Source of the DNA: Terribacillus halophilus
GTDB lineage: Bacteria > Bacillota > Bacilli > Bacillales > Amphibacillaceae
Length of the DNA stretch: 64,000 nucleotides
Reading direction: 5' to 3'
Assembly: GCF_900101385.1 (NCBI RefSeq)
Contig: NZ_FMZB01000011.1
Span: 49,812 to 113,811 of the forward strand
A program made the translations under genes and the position numbers. The notes under the pieces are model-generated. The model searched no databases and was not told where the DNA came from. It saw nothing but the letters and a program-made list of their open reading frames with translations. Of the stretch, positions 27,566-35,807 are shown piece after piece. Each line of letters opens with the position of its first letter. Within the stretch, counting starts at the first letter, position 1.

Positions 27566-27838
27566 ATGAATAAAACAGATCTAATCAATACTGTTGCTGA
27601 GAAAAGCGATCTTTCCAAAAAGGATGCTACGAAAGCTGTCGATGCGGTTTTCGATTCAATCATGGATTCTTTGAAACAAGGTGACAAAGTACAATTGATC
27701 GGTTTCGGTAACTTCGAAGTACGCGAACGTGCTGCACGTAAAGGCCGCAACCCGCAGACTGGAAACGAAATCGAGATTCCAGCGAGCAAAGTTCCAGCGT
27801 TCAAAGCCGGTAAGGCCCTGAAAGACAGTGTGAAATAA
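27566..27838 (+). CDS. hbs: DNA-binding protein HU
   Basis: A 90-residue histone-like protein. The typical start [20 protein letters not shown], the conserved [24 protein letters not shown]-binding arm and the ending [12 protein letters not shown] are all visible (arm residues about 46-66). HU binds and bends DNA as a dimer and is essential in B. subtilis. The ATG follows GGGAGGTG. In B. subtilis mtrA and mtrB come next; here hepS follows instead. Confidence 0.97.
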   Translation: MNKTDLINTVAEKSDLSKKDATKAVDAVFDSIMDSLKQGDKVQLIGFGNFEVRERAARKGRNPQTGNEIEIPASKVPAFKAGKALKDSVK

Positions 27839-27856
27839 TTACATATGGGCTAGGAT

Positions 27857-27890
27857 AAGGGATGCCTGAATCTATCAGGTGTCCCTTTTT
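27857..27890 (+). terminator. Intrinsic terminator after hbs
   Basis: A 13-bp stem with two G-U pairs (27857-27869 with 27875-27887) closes a five-base loop and ends in TTTTT. Confidence 0.92.
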
Positions 27891-27930
27891 ATTTGACGAG
27901 CTTGCAGACAAGACGAATCGGGACATGCTG

Positions 27931-27939
27931 TGCTATAAT
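27931..27939 (+). promoter_or_regulatory. Extended -10 promoter for hepS-menG-hepT
   Basis: TGCTATAAT is a perfect extended -10 element. No convincing -35 lies at 16-18 bases. It is about 37 bases ahead of the hepS start. Confidence 0.65.
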
Positions 27940-27975
27940 ACTTTTTATACAGTTTGAAATACGAAAAGGGCGCAG

Positions 27976-28767
27976 GTGATTGTTTTGTCCTATGCATCCA
28001 TGGAAGAGCTACATACATTACGAAATAAAATAGAGAAGCGCATGCAGCTGGCTTATCTGGACGAGAATACAGAGGAACCATTCTTGGATGATAATAAGCT
28101 GTTGGCATTGCAGACGCTATTTGGTCAAACGAACCTGCCCGATAAGCAGCAGACAGACTATGCGGTTACGATCATGCTGATTCAGATGGCTTTGGATACA
28201 CATGATAAAGTGATCAGGATTACCAAGGCCGACGAGACCGATGAAGAACGGAAGAACAGACAGCTGACGGTGCTGGCAGGTAATTATTACAGCGCGCTCT
28301 ATTATCAGATACTTGCCGGGCTTGGCGAGATTGATATGGTGGCGTTACTGGCAACCAGTATCAAGGAAATCAATGAACAGAAAATGTCGCTTTACTATGA
28401 TACGACAACAGCGGGAGCGTTCTTCACAAAGCTCGGACGTCTGGAAGGCAGCTTGTTCCGGACAGCAGCTTCCCGCTACACGGATACAGCAAGGCTTGAA
28501 TCGCTGGATGACTATTTCTTGATCAGCAAGCTAAAGCGGGAAACAAAGGGAAACAAGCAGACGCCCCTCTCCCTGAAGCTTGCTGCAATCCTCGAAAATC
28601 AAGAGAGTGGCATGACTGTGACAGAAGCGATACACGAGGAGATGGAAGCTGCTAAAGTCAGACTCCTAGCAAAGCTGGATCTACTGCCGCCAGCCTATGC
28701 GCTGCTTTCCCGTAAGCTTTTGCTTCAGGGGAATCGGCAAAAAGAGTTATATCTGGAAGAAGGGTAA
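27976..28767 (+). CDS. hepS: Heptaprenyl diphosphate synthase component I
   Basis: A 263-residue helical protein of the HepS (GerCA) family: [26 protein letters not shown] and [11 protein letters not shown] are the conserved stretches also seen in B. subtilis. It has no catalytic DDxxD motif; it is the non-catalytic partner of HepT and sets product length. The start is uncertain: GTG 27976 is used here, while TTG 27985 lies seven bases after AGGTGAT and may be better. It stands first in the menaquinone cluster and ends three bases before menG. Confidence 0.9.
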   Translation: MIVLSYASMEELHTLRNKIEKRMQLAYLDENTEEPFLDDNKLLALQTLFGQTNLPDKQQTDYAVTIMLIQMALDTHDKVIRITKADETDEERKNRQLTVLAGNYYSALYYQILAGLGEIDMVALLATSIKEINEQKMSLYYDTTTAGAFFTKLGRLEGSLFRTAASRYTDTARLESLDDYFLISKLKRETKGNKQTPLSLKLAAILENQESGMTVTEAIHEEMEAAKVRLLAKLDLLPPAYALLSRKLLLQGNRQKELYLEEG

Positions 28768-28769
28768 TT

Positions 28770-29489
28770 ATGGCACAAGAAACGAAAGAACAGCGTGTAC
28801 ATCACGTATTTGAAAAGATATATGACCGCTATGATTTTATGAATTCCGTCATCTCCTTCAGGCGTCATCGTGCTTGGAGGCGAAGTGTGATGAAAAAAAT
28901 GCAGGTACGGCCGGGCGATAAGGCTTTGGATGTATGCTGCGGGACCGGAGACTGGTCCTTTTCGCTGGCAAAAGCCGTCGGACCGAAAGGACACGTCACA
29001 GGTCTTGATTTCAGCAAAAATATGTTATCTGTAGCCGAGAAGAAAAACAAGGAAAATCCGCATGAACAATTATCATTTCTTTGGGGAAACGCAATGGAAC
29101 TGCCTTTTGAGGATAATTCCTTCGATTTTGTGACCATCGGTTTTGGCTTGCGGAATGTTCCGGATTACCTTCAAGTATTGAAGGAGATGAACCGGGTAGT
29201 AAAGCCTGGCGGTAAGGTGGTGTGCTTGGAAACATCACAGCCGACAATGGTTGGGTTTAAACAGATGTATTATTTTTATTTCAAGCGGATCATGCCAGTG
29301 CTTGGTAAGCTTTTGGCAAAAAGCTATGATGAATACAGCTGGCTGCAGGAATCTGCAAAGGACTTCCCCGGGAAGAAGGAGCTCCGTGCATTATTCCAGC
29401 AGGCAGGATTGACGAACGTGAAGATTAAGACATATACAGGCGGCGTAGCGGCTATGCACATGGGAGAGAAGCCGGCGGTCAGAAGCTGA
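28770..29489 (+). CDS. menG: Demethylmenaquinone methyltransferase
   Basis: A 239-residue UbiE/MenG-family enzyme. The S-adenosylmethionine-binding motif is [16 protein letters not shown] near residue 50, and the family signatures [18 protein letters not shown] and [14 protein letters not shown] are visible. It adds the final methyl group of menaquinone. It sits between the two subunits of heptaprenyl diphosphate synthase, so the operon makes both the tail and the mature quinone, the electron carrier that serves the respiratory chain sensed by ResE. Confidence 0.95.
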   Translation: MAQETKEQRVHHVFEKIYDRYDFMNSVISFRRHRAWRRSVMKKMQVRPGDKALDVCCGTGDWSFSLAKAVGPKGHVTGLDFSKNMLSVAEKKNKENPHEQLSFLWGNAMELPFEDNSFDFVTIGFGLRNVPDYLQVLKEMNRVVKPGGKVVCLETSQPTMVGFKQMYYFYFKRIMPVLGKLLAKSYDEYSWLQESAKDFPGKKELRALFQQAGLTNVKIKTYTGGVAAMHMGEKPAVRS

Positions 29490-29524
29490 CTGGTAATATG
29501 TCTGGACGGATGAAGGTGACATGA

Positions 29525-30496
29525 ATGAAACTACCGATGATCTACTCATATTTAAAAAAGGACTTGGACAAGATCGAGGATGCGATGACTAATACGATTC
29601 GAGCAGAGCATCCTGTCCTGGAAGATGCGTCGGTACAGCTTCTCCGAGCCGGCGGGAAACGGATTCGGCCGGTTTTTGTTTTGCTCAGCGGGAAGTTCGG
29701 TACATATGAGCTTCCTCGGATACAAACCGTTGCTGTCGCACTCGAATTGATCCATATGGCATCTTTGGTCCACGACGATGTCATTGACGATGCTGAACTC
29801 CGTCGAGGCAAACCGACTGTAAAAGCGAAGTGGGATAATAAAGTGGCAATGTATGCAGGGGATTATATCTTCGCTCGTTCTCTGGAATACCTTTCAAAGC
29901 TCGAAGAACCAAGGGCACATCAGATCCTCGCACATACGATAGTGGAGCTTTGCATCGGAGAAGTGGAACAGATCAGGGATAAATATCGGATCGAGCAGCA
30001 TCTGAAGGACTACCTCCGCCGAATACGCAGGAAGACGGCAATCCTAATCGCTGCCAGTGCCCGGCTCGGAGCGATTGCCTCTGGTGCACCGCTTGGTTAT
30101 GAAAGCGCATTGTATCGGTACGGTTATTATGTAGGGATGAGCTATCAGATCATTGATGATGTGCTTGATTTCACAGCGTCCGAGACCGATCTGGGTAAAC
30201 CGGCCGGAGGCGACTTGCTTCAGGGCAATATGACGCTCCCCGCACTTTTGGCTTGCGAAGATCGCTTCTTCAAGGAACGGCTCACACAAGTCTTCCGCGA
30301 TCCGGAAGCAATCGATCGGGAGACCTTGGAACCATTTATCCAGCATATCAAAACATCCGATGCCATCGAGAGGTCGCTTGCGATCAGTGACCGTTATTTG
30401 GAGAAGGCATACCGGGAATTGGACAAGCTACCGCCAACAAGAGATCGGAATACATTGAAACAAATTGCAAGACACATAGGGAAGCGCAGCTCCTGA
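29525..30496 (+). CDS. hepT: Heptaprenyl diphosphate synthase component II
   Basis: A 323-residue trans-prenyltransferase. The first aspartate-rich motif is [15 protein letters not shown] and the second QIIDDVLDF; the signature [10 protein letters not shown] is near the N-terminus. It elongates farnesyl diphosphate to the C35 heptaprenyl chain together with HepS. The ATG at 29525 follows GAAGGTGAC. Size equals that of Bacillus HepT to within a few residues. Confidence 0.94.
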   Translation: MKLPMIYSYLKKDLDKIEDAMTNTIRAEHPVLEDASVQLLRAGGKRIRPVFVLLSGKFGTYELPRIQTVAVALELIHMASLVHDDVIDDAELRRGKPTVKAKWDNKVAMYAGDYIFARSLEYLSKLEEPRAHQILAHTIVELCIGEVEQIRDKYRIEQHLKDYLRRIRRKTAILIAASARLGAIASGAPLGYESALYRYGYYVGMSYQIIDDVLDFTASETDLGKPAGGDLLQGNMTLPALLACEDRFFKERLTQVFRDPEAIDRETLEPFIQHIKTSDAIERSLAISDRYLEKAYRELDKLPPTRDRNTLKQIARHIGKRSS

Positions 30497-30525
30497 TTGT
30501 AAAACGCTTACACTTTTGCTATTAT
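30497..30525 (+). promoter_or_regulatory. Sigma-A promoter for ndk
   Basis: TTGTAA (30497-30502), a 17-base spacer, and TATTAT (30520-30525), about 31 bases before the ndk start. It begins right after the hepT stop codon. Confidence 0.75.
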
Positions 30526-30555
30526 TACTGTGAAGTTCATAAAGAGGGAGCTGCA

Positions 30556-31011
30556 GTGAAAATGGAAAAAACATTTTTGATGGTGAAACCGGATGGTGTG
30601 CAACGAGGACTGATTGGGGAAATCGTAACGAGATTCGAAAAGAAAGGCTTGAAGCTCCTTGCAGGGAAGATAATGGTTGTGTCGGAAGAACAAGCAAAAA
30701 CGCATTACATAGAACATGAAAGCAAACCCTTTTTCGAATCACTGATAAGCTATATTACATCCGGCCCCGTATTTGCGATGGTCTGGGAAGGTAAGGATGC
30801 CATTACGCTGACACGGAGTATGATCGGGGCAACCAAACCAACGGAAGCAGCGCCTGGTACGATCAGAGGCGATTATGCAGTGGAGATGAGCCGCAACCTT
30901 ATACATGGTTCTGACAGTGCAGAAAGCGCTGAACGCGAAATAGCGAATATGTTCGACCCAAATGAACTGATCCAATATGAACAAGTTATAGCGAAATGCC
31001 TTTACGAATGA
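30556..31011 (+). CDS. ndk: Nucleoside diphosphate kinase
   Basis: A 151-residue enzyme. It opens with [18 protein letters not shown] and carries the phosphorylated His in the signature [16 protein letters not shown]. It balances nucleoside triphosphate pools. GTG 30556 lies eight bases behind GAGG; ATG 30562, two codons later, is a possible alternative. In B. subtilis ndk is likewise followed by cheR and the aro operon. Confidence 0.95.
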   Translation: MKMEKTFLMVKPDGVQRGLIGEIVTRFEKKGLKLLAGKIMVVSEEQAKTHYIEHESKPFFESLISYITSGPVFAMVWEGKDAITLTRSMIGATKPTEAAPGTIRGDYAVEMSRNLIHGSDSAESAEREIANMFDPNELIQYEQVIAKCLYE

Positions 31012-31050
31012 AATCAAAAAGGCTGAGATTACCGTCTTCAGCTAGGTGAT

Positions 31051-31106
31051 AACCCGAACTATGACGCAATTCTTTAAACAAAGATTTGCGCATGTTCGGG
31101 TTTTTT
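31051..31106 (+). repeat. Long palindromic repeat, copy A, also a likely terminator for ndk
   Basis: An imperfect hairpin of about 50 bases: AACCCGAAC (31051-31059) pairs with GTTCGGGTT (31094-31102), continued inside by ATG/CAT, CGCAA/TTGCG and CTTT/AAAG with single-base bulges, and followed by T's up to 31106. The left arm CCGAACTATGACGCAATT recurs almost unchanged at 32242-32259, in copy B. Confidence 0.85.
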
Positions 31107-31434
31107 AATGATAATCTATACTAGCTAAGCAGATTACGGAGACTCCTCAAAATGCATTGTAATACTTTCGACACTTTCCTTCTCCCACAGGAATAGCACG
31201 AGTTGGAACATTTTCTAACAGCGCTTTTTCCATTTAAATGCGCTGGTCTTAGGAACTAGACAGCCACGAGAGGCTGAAGCCGTAGAAAGCAAAGTGTTTT
31301 TACGAAAGGGTGCTCACGAGAATGATTGTTTTTGCATACTAGGTATTTCGATCATTTTTTATTATTTTCTCCTACCAACTATCCATTATATACAGTAAAA
31401 TGGGACTAGATACATATAGACAGGAGAACATGAC
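31107..31434 (+). other. Gap of 328 bases before cheR with a run of hairpins; possible structured RNA
   Basis: No gene is visible. From 31219 on, stems follow in series: CAGCGC/GCGCTG (31219-31224, 31240-31245), a small stem at 31246-31261, CAGCC/GGCTG (31261-31265, 31272-31276), an 8-bp stem CGTAGAAA with TTTTTACG, one G-T pair included (31281-31288, 31297-31304), then a terminator-like stem AATGATTG/CGATCATT (31321-31328, 31349-31356) leading into T's up to 31360. They might form a leader or small RNA. The known c-di-GMP aptamer pattern is not present. Confidence 0.35.
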
Positions 31435-32208
31435 GTGGCAGCAGATTATGAATACTTTGTACAGCAGATTAAAGCAAATACTGGCATTGATTTATCTCAA
31501 TATAAAGAAGCACAGATGCTAAGGCGTTTGACTACGCTTCGCGAAAAAAGGGGCTACCCGGATTTTAAGGCATACTTCCAGGCAATTCGTGGTGATGCAG
31601 TGCTAATGGACGAGTTCCTGGATCGCATGACTATCAATGTGTCTGAATTTTACCGTAATTATCAGCGGTGGGAAGTGCTGGAGCGCCGGATCCTCCCGGA
31701 ACTGCTTAAAAAAAAGAAGCCGCTGAAAATATGGAGTGCCGCTTGTTCTACCGGCGAAGAACCTTATACATTGGCCATCTTGCTCGAGCGTTACGCAAAA
31801 GGTATAGCCTACACGATCCATGCTACTGATCTGGATCAACGTGTGCTGGAAACAGCGAAAATCGGAAAGTACAACGAAAGGGCACTGAAAGAAATGCCAG
31901 CGGCAATCAAATCCGCATACTTCACCCAAGATGGGCCCATATTCCAAATTAAAGAAGAATTAAAGCAGCATATACAATTCAAGCAGCATAATCTGCTTGC
32001 GGATGCTTATGATACAGATTATGATCTCATCATTTGCCGGAACGTCCTCATTTACTTCACAGAAGAGGCAAAAGCAGCTATCTACCATAAGTTCAGTAAG
32101 TCACTGGCGTACAATGGCTATTTGTTTGTAGGCAGTACAGAGCAGATCTTCAATCCCAGTACGTACGGGCTGCGGGCTGTGGACACATTCTTCTACCAAA
32201 AGCAATAA
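31435..32208 (+). CDS. cheR: Chemotaxis protein methyltransferase CheR
   Basis: A 257-residue protein with the helical CheR N-terminal domain (DYEYFVQQIKANTGIDLSQYK) and an S-adenosylmethionine-dependent methyltransferase domain (IWSAACSTGEEPYTLAILL). NVLIYF and FVGSTEQ are further conserved points. It methylates glutamates of chemoreceptors. GTG 31435 follows AGGAG by eight bases. It stands alone between two related palindromic repeats, with ndk before it as in B. subtilis. No other chemotaxis gene is in the window. Confidence 0.95.
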   Translation: MAADYEYFVQQIKANTGIDLSQYKEAQMLRRLTTLREKRGYPDFKAYFQAIRGDAVLMDEFLDRMTINVSEFYRNYQRWEVLERRILPELLKKKKPLKIWSAACSTGEEPYTLAILLERYAKGIAYTIHATDLDQRVLETAKIGKYNERALKEMPAAIKSAYFTQDGPIFQIKEELKQHIQFKQHNLLADAYDTDYDLIICRNVLIYFTEEAKAAIYHKFSKSLAYNGYLFVGSTEQIFNPSTYGLRAVDTFFYQKQ

Positions 32209-32235
32209 GACCCGAACGATCGTATCCGGTCAAAC

Positions 32236-32293
32236 AAAAATCCGAACTATGATGCAATTTAACAATGAAATTTGCATAAGTTCGGATTTTTTT
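32236..32293 (+). repeat. Long palindromic repeat, copy B, also a likely terminator for cheR
   Basis: AAAAATCCGAAC (32236-32247) pairs with GTTCGGATTTTT (32280-32291), with inner pairing ATGCAA/TTGCAT and TTT/AAA. T's follow to 32293. The left arm shares CCGAACTATGA-GCAATT with copy A, and the right arms share TTTGC and GTTCGG. The two copies flank cheR in the same orientation. Confidence 0.85.
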
Positions 32294-32307
32294 AGTTAAA
32301 CTGCCGG

Positions 32308-32368
32308 CATACTGTAACGCCTTCGCACAGTATGTCAGCTTGAGAAAGCTCGCCAGCCGCGATCGCGG
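32308..32368. repeat. Cluster of short palindromes downstream of cheR
   Basis: CATACTGT/ACAGTATG (32308-32315, 32327-32334), AGCTT with AAGCT (from 32337), and the perfect 12-base palindrome CCGCGATCGCGG (32357-32368) lie in a row in a gap without genes. The purpose is unknown. Confidence 0.5.
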
Positions 32369-32437
32369 AGCATTTCCGGTGCGGCAATTCAGAGCAGCAC
32401 TTTTCATCTATCGATTCCTTAATCTGATTGGCATGTT

Positions 32438-32671
32438 TTATTCTTTAACTTTTATGATCCTTGATACATGACGAATGACGAACTTCGGCAGGAAGAAGGA
32501 AATGGTAAACACGAGCAGGAAGGCAATAATCCAAGATCTGAACCAAGTGACGTATGGAAAAGCATGCAGACCTGAATTGACAGCTGTAAGTGTAAATGAA
32601 ATGATAGCGGTCATGATGGTTGCAGTGACGACACTGCATAGAATGCGATGGGTTTTTGAATTTACAAACAT
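32438..32671 (-). CDS. DUF2798 family small membrane protein
   Basis: A 77-residue protein with two membrane helices (about residues 9-32 and 42-64), joined by a loop HAFPYVTWFRSW. This pattern (two helices, conserved FxxSW-like turn) fits DUF2798, whose function is unknown. The ATG follows AAAGGAG at a spacing of seven. It is divergent from a MerR-type regulator and its promoter overlaps that of the regulator, which suggests that the regulator controls it. Confidence 0.8.
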   Translation of the reverse strand: MFVNSKTHRILCSVVTATIMTAIISFTLTAVNSGLHAFPYVTWFRSWIIAFLLVFTISFFLPKFVIRHVSRIIKVKE

Positions 32672-32703
32672 GTTCGTACTCCTTTTGTAACTAATCTCCG
32701 ATA

Positions 32704-32731
32704 ATTATATATAATCTTCATAAGTTGTCAA
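32704..32731 (-). promoter_or_regulatory. Promoter of the DUF2798 gene, sharing its -35 with the opposite promoter
   Basis: On the minus strand TTGACA (32731-32726), a 16-base spacer, and TATAAT (32709-32704) form a near-consensus promoter about 33 bases from the ATG. Confidence 0.8.
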
Positions 32732-32752
32732 ATATACTATTTATCGTATAAT
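32725..32752 (+). promoter_or_regulatory. Promoter of the MerR-type gene, sharing its -35 with the opposite promoter
   Basis: TTGTCA (32725-32730), a 16-base spacer, and TATAAT (32747-32752). Its -35 shares five base pairs with the minus-strand TTGACA, so both polymerases cannot bind at once. Confidence 0.8.
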
Positions 32753-32783
32753 GGGCTTACATCGACAAAAGGGGTGGGGGACA

Positions 32784-33077
32784 GTGGATGAAATAGATTA
32801 TGGATTGCTTAAACAAATGGCGGTGACGATAGGGGATGCATCCAAAATTAGTGACATCCCGATTCGCAAGCTGCGGTATTGGGAAGACAAAGGTTATATC
32901 GACAGCGTAGAGGAAAAATCGAATGTAACGAGAAGATTCGATTATTATGCCATCAAGAAGATTATCCTGATGAAAGAACTGATCGAAGATGGGTATACAG
33001 TGGAAGCTGCCTCTCAAAAGGTAGAAATCCGTATGAAGAGGCTTCGAATAGCATTTGATGAACTAAGCAGAAAATAA
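32784..33077 (+). CDS. MerR family transcriptional regulator
   Basis: A 97-residue protein. The MerR winged helix is seen as MAVTIGDASKISDIPIRKLRYWEDKGYI, followed by the second helix pair (FDYYAIKKIILMKELIEDGYTVEAASQKV). Almost no effector domain follows, so it is a minimal MerR protein that may sense through dimerisation or not at all. GTG 32784 is the start, as the -10 of its promoter occupies 32747-32752 and excludes any earlier start. Its target is probably the divergent DUF2798 gene. Confidence 0.85.
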   Translation: MDEIDYGLLKQMAVTIGDASKISDIPIRKLRYWEDKGYIDSVEEKSNVTRRFDYYAIKKIILMKELIEDGYTVEAASQKVEIRMKRLRIAFDELSRK

Positions 33078-33115
33078 TGATAAGTTTGTGTGCACGTTCG
33101 GAAATATTGTCAGAA

Positions 33116-33144
33116 TTGTTCCCACTTAAGAAACAAGTTATGTT
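33116..33144 (+). promoter_or_regulatory. Candidate promoter of the aromatic amino-acid operon
   Basis: TTGTTC (33116-33121), a 17-base spacer, TATGTT (33139-33144). A better -10, TATAGT at 33144-33149, is spaced too far. The leader to aroC would be about 40 bases, too short for an attenuator. Confidence 0.5.
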
Positions 33145-33190
33145 ATAGTAAGTAAAATTACAAAGTAACAGATATAACGGAGGAATATAC

Positions 33191-34357
33191 ATGCGCTACT
33201 TAACTGCAGGTGAATCACATGGTAAACAACTTACAACGATCGTAGAAGGTGTTCCTTCCTATTTACCATTGACGGCCGCGGATATCAATGCATCCCTGCT
33301 TGAAAGGCAGAAGGGACATGGCCGGGGCAAGCGAATGCAGATTGAAAAAGACCTAGTCGATATTGTCGGCGGTGTCCGTCATGGTTACACCCTGGGATCC
33401 CCGATTGCACTGGTTATACATAATGACGATTTCAAGCACTGGATAGATGTAATGGGAGAAGACCCGGTCGAGGACCCCCAAGCAGTCCGGCGGATTGTCA
33501 CACGTCCAAGACCTGGGCATGCAGATTTGAACGGTGCCTTGAAATACGGTCATCGGGATATGAGGAATGTGTTGGAGCGCTCTTCGGCTCGCGAGACTGC
33601 AGCACGCGTGGCTGCAGGTGCAGTGGCCAAGAAGCTCCTGGCTGAACTGGATATCCATCTTGTCGGCTACACAAAGGAAATTGCCGGCATCAAGGCAGTC
33701 GAGTTCCCGGAGTATACATATGAAGAAAGAGACAGTATTTCAAAAGCCTCTTCCGTACGCTGCCTTGATCCCGAGGCTGCCGAGCAGATGACAGAAGCGA
33801 TCGATCAGGCGAAAAAGGACGGAGACTCCATCGGCGGCGTGGTGGAAGTTTATGTGGAAGGGTTGCCGGCAGGTATTGGCTCTTACGTCCATTACGATCG
33901 AAAGCTTGATGGTCGTATTGCAGGCGCAGTGGCGAGCATCAACGCATTCAAAGGTGTGGAATTCGGCATTGGTTTCGAAGCGGCGAGACTGCCGGGCAGT
34001 CAGGTGCATGATGAGATTGCCTGGGATAAAGAAAAAGGCTATTACCGGAAAACGAACAGACTCGGCGGCTTGGAAGGCGGCATGACAACTGGAATGCCTC
34101 TCATTATCAAAGGTGTCATGAAACCGATCCCGACGCTTTATAAACCATTGCAGAGCGTGGATATCGAAACGAAAGAACCGTTCAACGCGAGCATCGAACG
34201 TTCGGACAGCTGTGCTGTTCCGGCGGCAGCACTGGTAATGGAGCATGTTGTTGCCTTCGAAATTGCAAAAGCAATTCTGGAACAATTCCCACATGACCAG
34301 TTTCCTAAGCTCAAGGAAGCAATCGAAAACTATCGGGAAGAAATCCGGGTGTTCTGA
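33191..34357 (+). CDS. aroC: Chorismate synthase
   Basis: A 388-residue enzyme (called AroF in B. subtilis). The family signatures [45 protein letters not shown] and [17 protein letters not shown] are complete. It converts EPSP to chorismate with reduced FMN. ATG 33191 follows AACGGAGGAA. It opens the operon aroC-aroB-aroH-hisC-tyrA-aroA, whose genes overlap or nearly touch. Confidence 0.97.
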   Translation: MRYLTAGESHGKQLTTIVEGVPSYLPLTAADINASLLERQKGHGRGKRMQIEKDLVDIVGGVRHGYTLGSPIALVIHNDDFKHWIDVMGEDPVEDPQAVRRIVTRPRPGHADLNGALKYGHRDMRNVLERSSARETAARVAAGAVAKKLLAELDIHLVGYTKEIAGIKAVEFPEYTYEERDSISKASSVRCLDPEAAEQMTEAIDQAKKDGDSIGGVVEVYVEGLPAGIGSYVHYDRKLDGRIAGAVASINAFKGVEFGIGFEAARLPGSQVHDEIAWDKEKGYYRKTNRLGGLEGGMTTGMPLIIKGVMKPIPTLYKPLQSVDIETKEPFNASIERSDSCAVPAAALVMEHVVAFEIAKAILEQFPHDQFPKLKEAIENYREEIRVF

Positions 34358-35436
34358 TGGAACAGATAACAGTCAAAGCGAGTCAATCAAGTTATAAAGT
34401 TTCCGTAGGAGCGGGAATCAGACATAGATTGGCTGATTTCCTCCCCAAAACTTATCAAAATGTATTCATTGTGTCAGATACACGTATCGCCCCGCATTAT
34501 CTTGATGATTACATAGCGTCACTTTTGCCGAATGCGAAAGTGACGAAGAAAATCATCGAACCGGGCGAAGCGGCGAAAAGCAAGGAAATGTATTTCGATA
34601 TATTGGACAGCATGTTTGAAGCGCAGCTTGATCGCAAATCGCTCGTCCTTGCTCTTGGCGGAGGGGTCATCGGGGATTTGGCTGGATTTGTCGCAAGTAC
34701 GTATATGAGGGGAATTGATTTCATCCAGCTTCCGACAACGATCCTGGCACATGATTCCAGTGTCGGCGGTAAAGTTGCGATCAATCATGAAACCGGTAAG
34801 AATCTGATTGGAAGCTTCTACCCGCCAGTGGCTGTTGTCTATGATGTCGATACGATTACGACTCTTCCGGAAAAGGAAGTGCGCAGCGGCTATGCAGAAT
34901 TGATTAAAGAGGCTTATATCGGAGATGGAGCCTTCCTTGACCAGCTGTTTGCACGCGAGAAACTCGACAAAGGCAACCAGGACCAGCTGATAAAGGATTT
35001 GTCATCAGGCATCAAGGTGAAAACGAAAATCGTTGAAGCCGACGAAAAAGAAAATGACATGCGCAAGTTTTTGAATCTGGGTCATACACTGGGCCATGCG
35101 ATTGAAGCCGAAGCAGGATATGGCACGTTTACACATGGAGAAGCTGTTGCGATTGGCATGCTGTTTGCATTGGAATTAAGCGAGAAAAGATTCGGCGCAA
35201 ATCTGTTGCTCGATGAATTCCAAAGCTGGCTGGAGCGGAATCAATACCCTTTGTATTTGCCTGATCTTTCTGCAGCAAGACTCGTCACTAGGATGCAAAT
35301 GGATAAGAAATCGGAAAATAAGGAAGTCCACATGGTGCTGCTGCGGGAAATCGGACAGCCGGTGACGGAAAAAGTCGATCACGACACGCTTTTTGATGCT
35401 GTCACATCTTTCCTAGAAAGGATGAGCAGAACATGA
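34357..35436 (+). CDS. aroB: 3-dehydroquinate synthase
   Basis: A 359-residue enzyme with the NAD-binding motif ALGGGVIGDLAGFVASTYMRG and zinc-ligand segments (YAELIKEA, NLGHTLGHAIE, HGEAVAIGM). It catalyses the second step of the shikimate pathway. The ATG at 34357 overlaps the last base of aroC. It ends in a four-base overlap with aroH. Confidence 0.96.
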   Translation: MEQITVKASQSSYKVSVGAGIRHRLADFLPKTYQNVFIVSDTRIAPHYLDDYIASLLPNAKVTKKIIEPGEAAKSKEMYFDILDSMFEAQLDRKSLVLALGGGVIGDLAGFVASTYMRGIDFIQLPTTILAHDSSVGGKVAINHETGKNLIGSFYPPVAVVYDVDTITTLPEKEVRSGYAELIKEAYIGDGAFLDQLFAREKLDKGNQDQLIKDLSSGIKVKTKIVEADEKENDMRKFLNLGHTLGHAIEAEAGYGTFTHGEAVAIGMLFALELSEKRFGANLLLDEFQSWLERNQYPLYLPDLSAARLVTRMQMDKKSENKEVHMVLLREIGQPVTEKVDHDTLFDAVTSFLERMSRT

Positions 35437-35807
35437 TACGGGGTTTCAGGGGAGCCACTACTGTAGCGGATAACGAAGAAAATCAAATCATAGAAGCCAC
35501 TGCAGCGATGCTGGATGAGATGGTTGTGAAAAATAGCATCGAACCGGACGACGTGGTACAAGTACTCATTTCAGCTACACCTGATCTGACCAAGACATTC
35601 CCTGCAAAAGCAATGCGTGTCTTCCGTGATGATTGGACTTATGTACCTGTCATGTGCATGCAGGAGCTGGCAATCGAAGGCGGTTTGCCGAAATGTATCA
35701 GGGTTATGCTGACAGCACGCACTGATTTAGCGCAGCAGGAGATTCATCATGTTTATCACGAGCAGGCAATCACATTACGTCCCGATTTAAAGGAGGAGCA
35801 TCAATGA
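35433..35807 (+). CDS. aroH: Chorismate mutase AroH
   Basis: A 124-residue single-domain chorismate mutase of the AroH trimeric class. The N-terminal GFRGATTVADNEENQI and LISATPDLTKTFPA and the PVMCMQELAIEG stretch match the B. subtilis enzyme (127 residues). It starts tyrosine and phenylalanine synthesis. In B. subtilis trpEDCFBA follows; here hisC follows with a four-base overlap, so no trp genes lie between them. Confidence 0.95.
   Translation: MIRGFRGATTVADNEENQIIEATAAMLDEMVVKNSIEPDDVVQVLISATPDLTKTFPAKAMRVFRDDWTYVPVMCMQELAIEGGLPKCIRVMLTARTDLAQQEIHHVYHEQAITLRPDLKEEHQ

Noticed and set aside
31107..31434. A c-di-GMP riboswitch before cheR
   Set aside because: A chemotaxis gene behind a structured gap suggested it, but the conserved core of the GEMM aptamer is not present.
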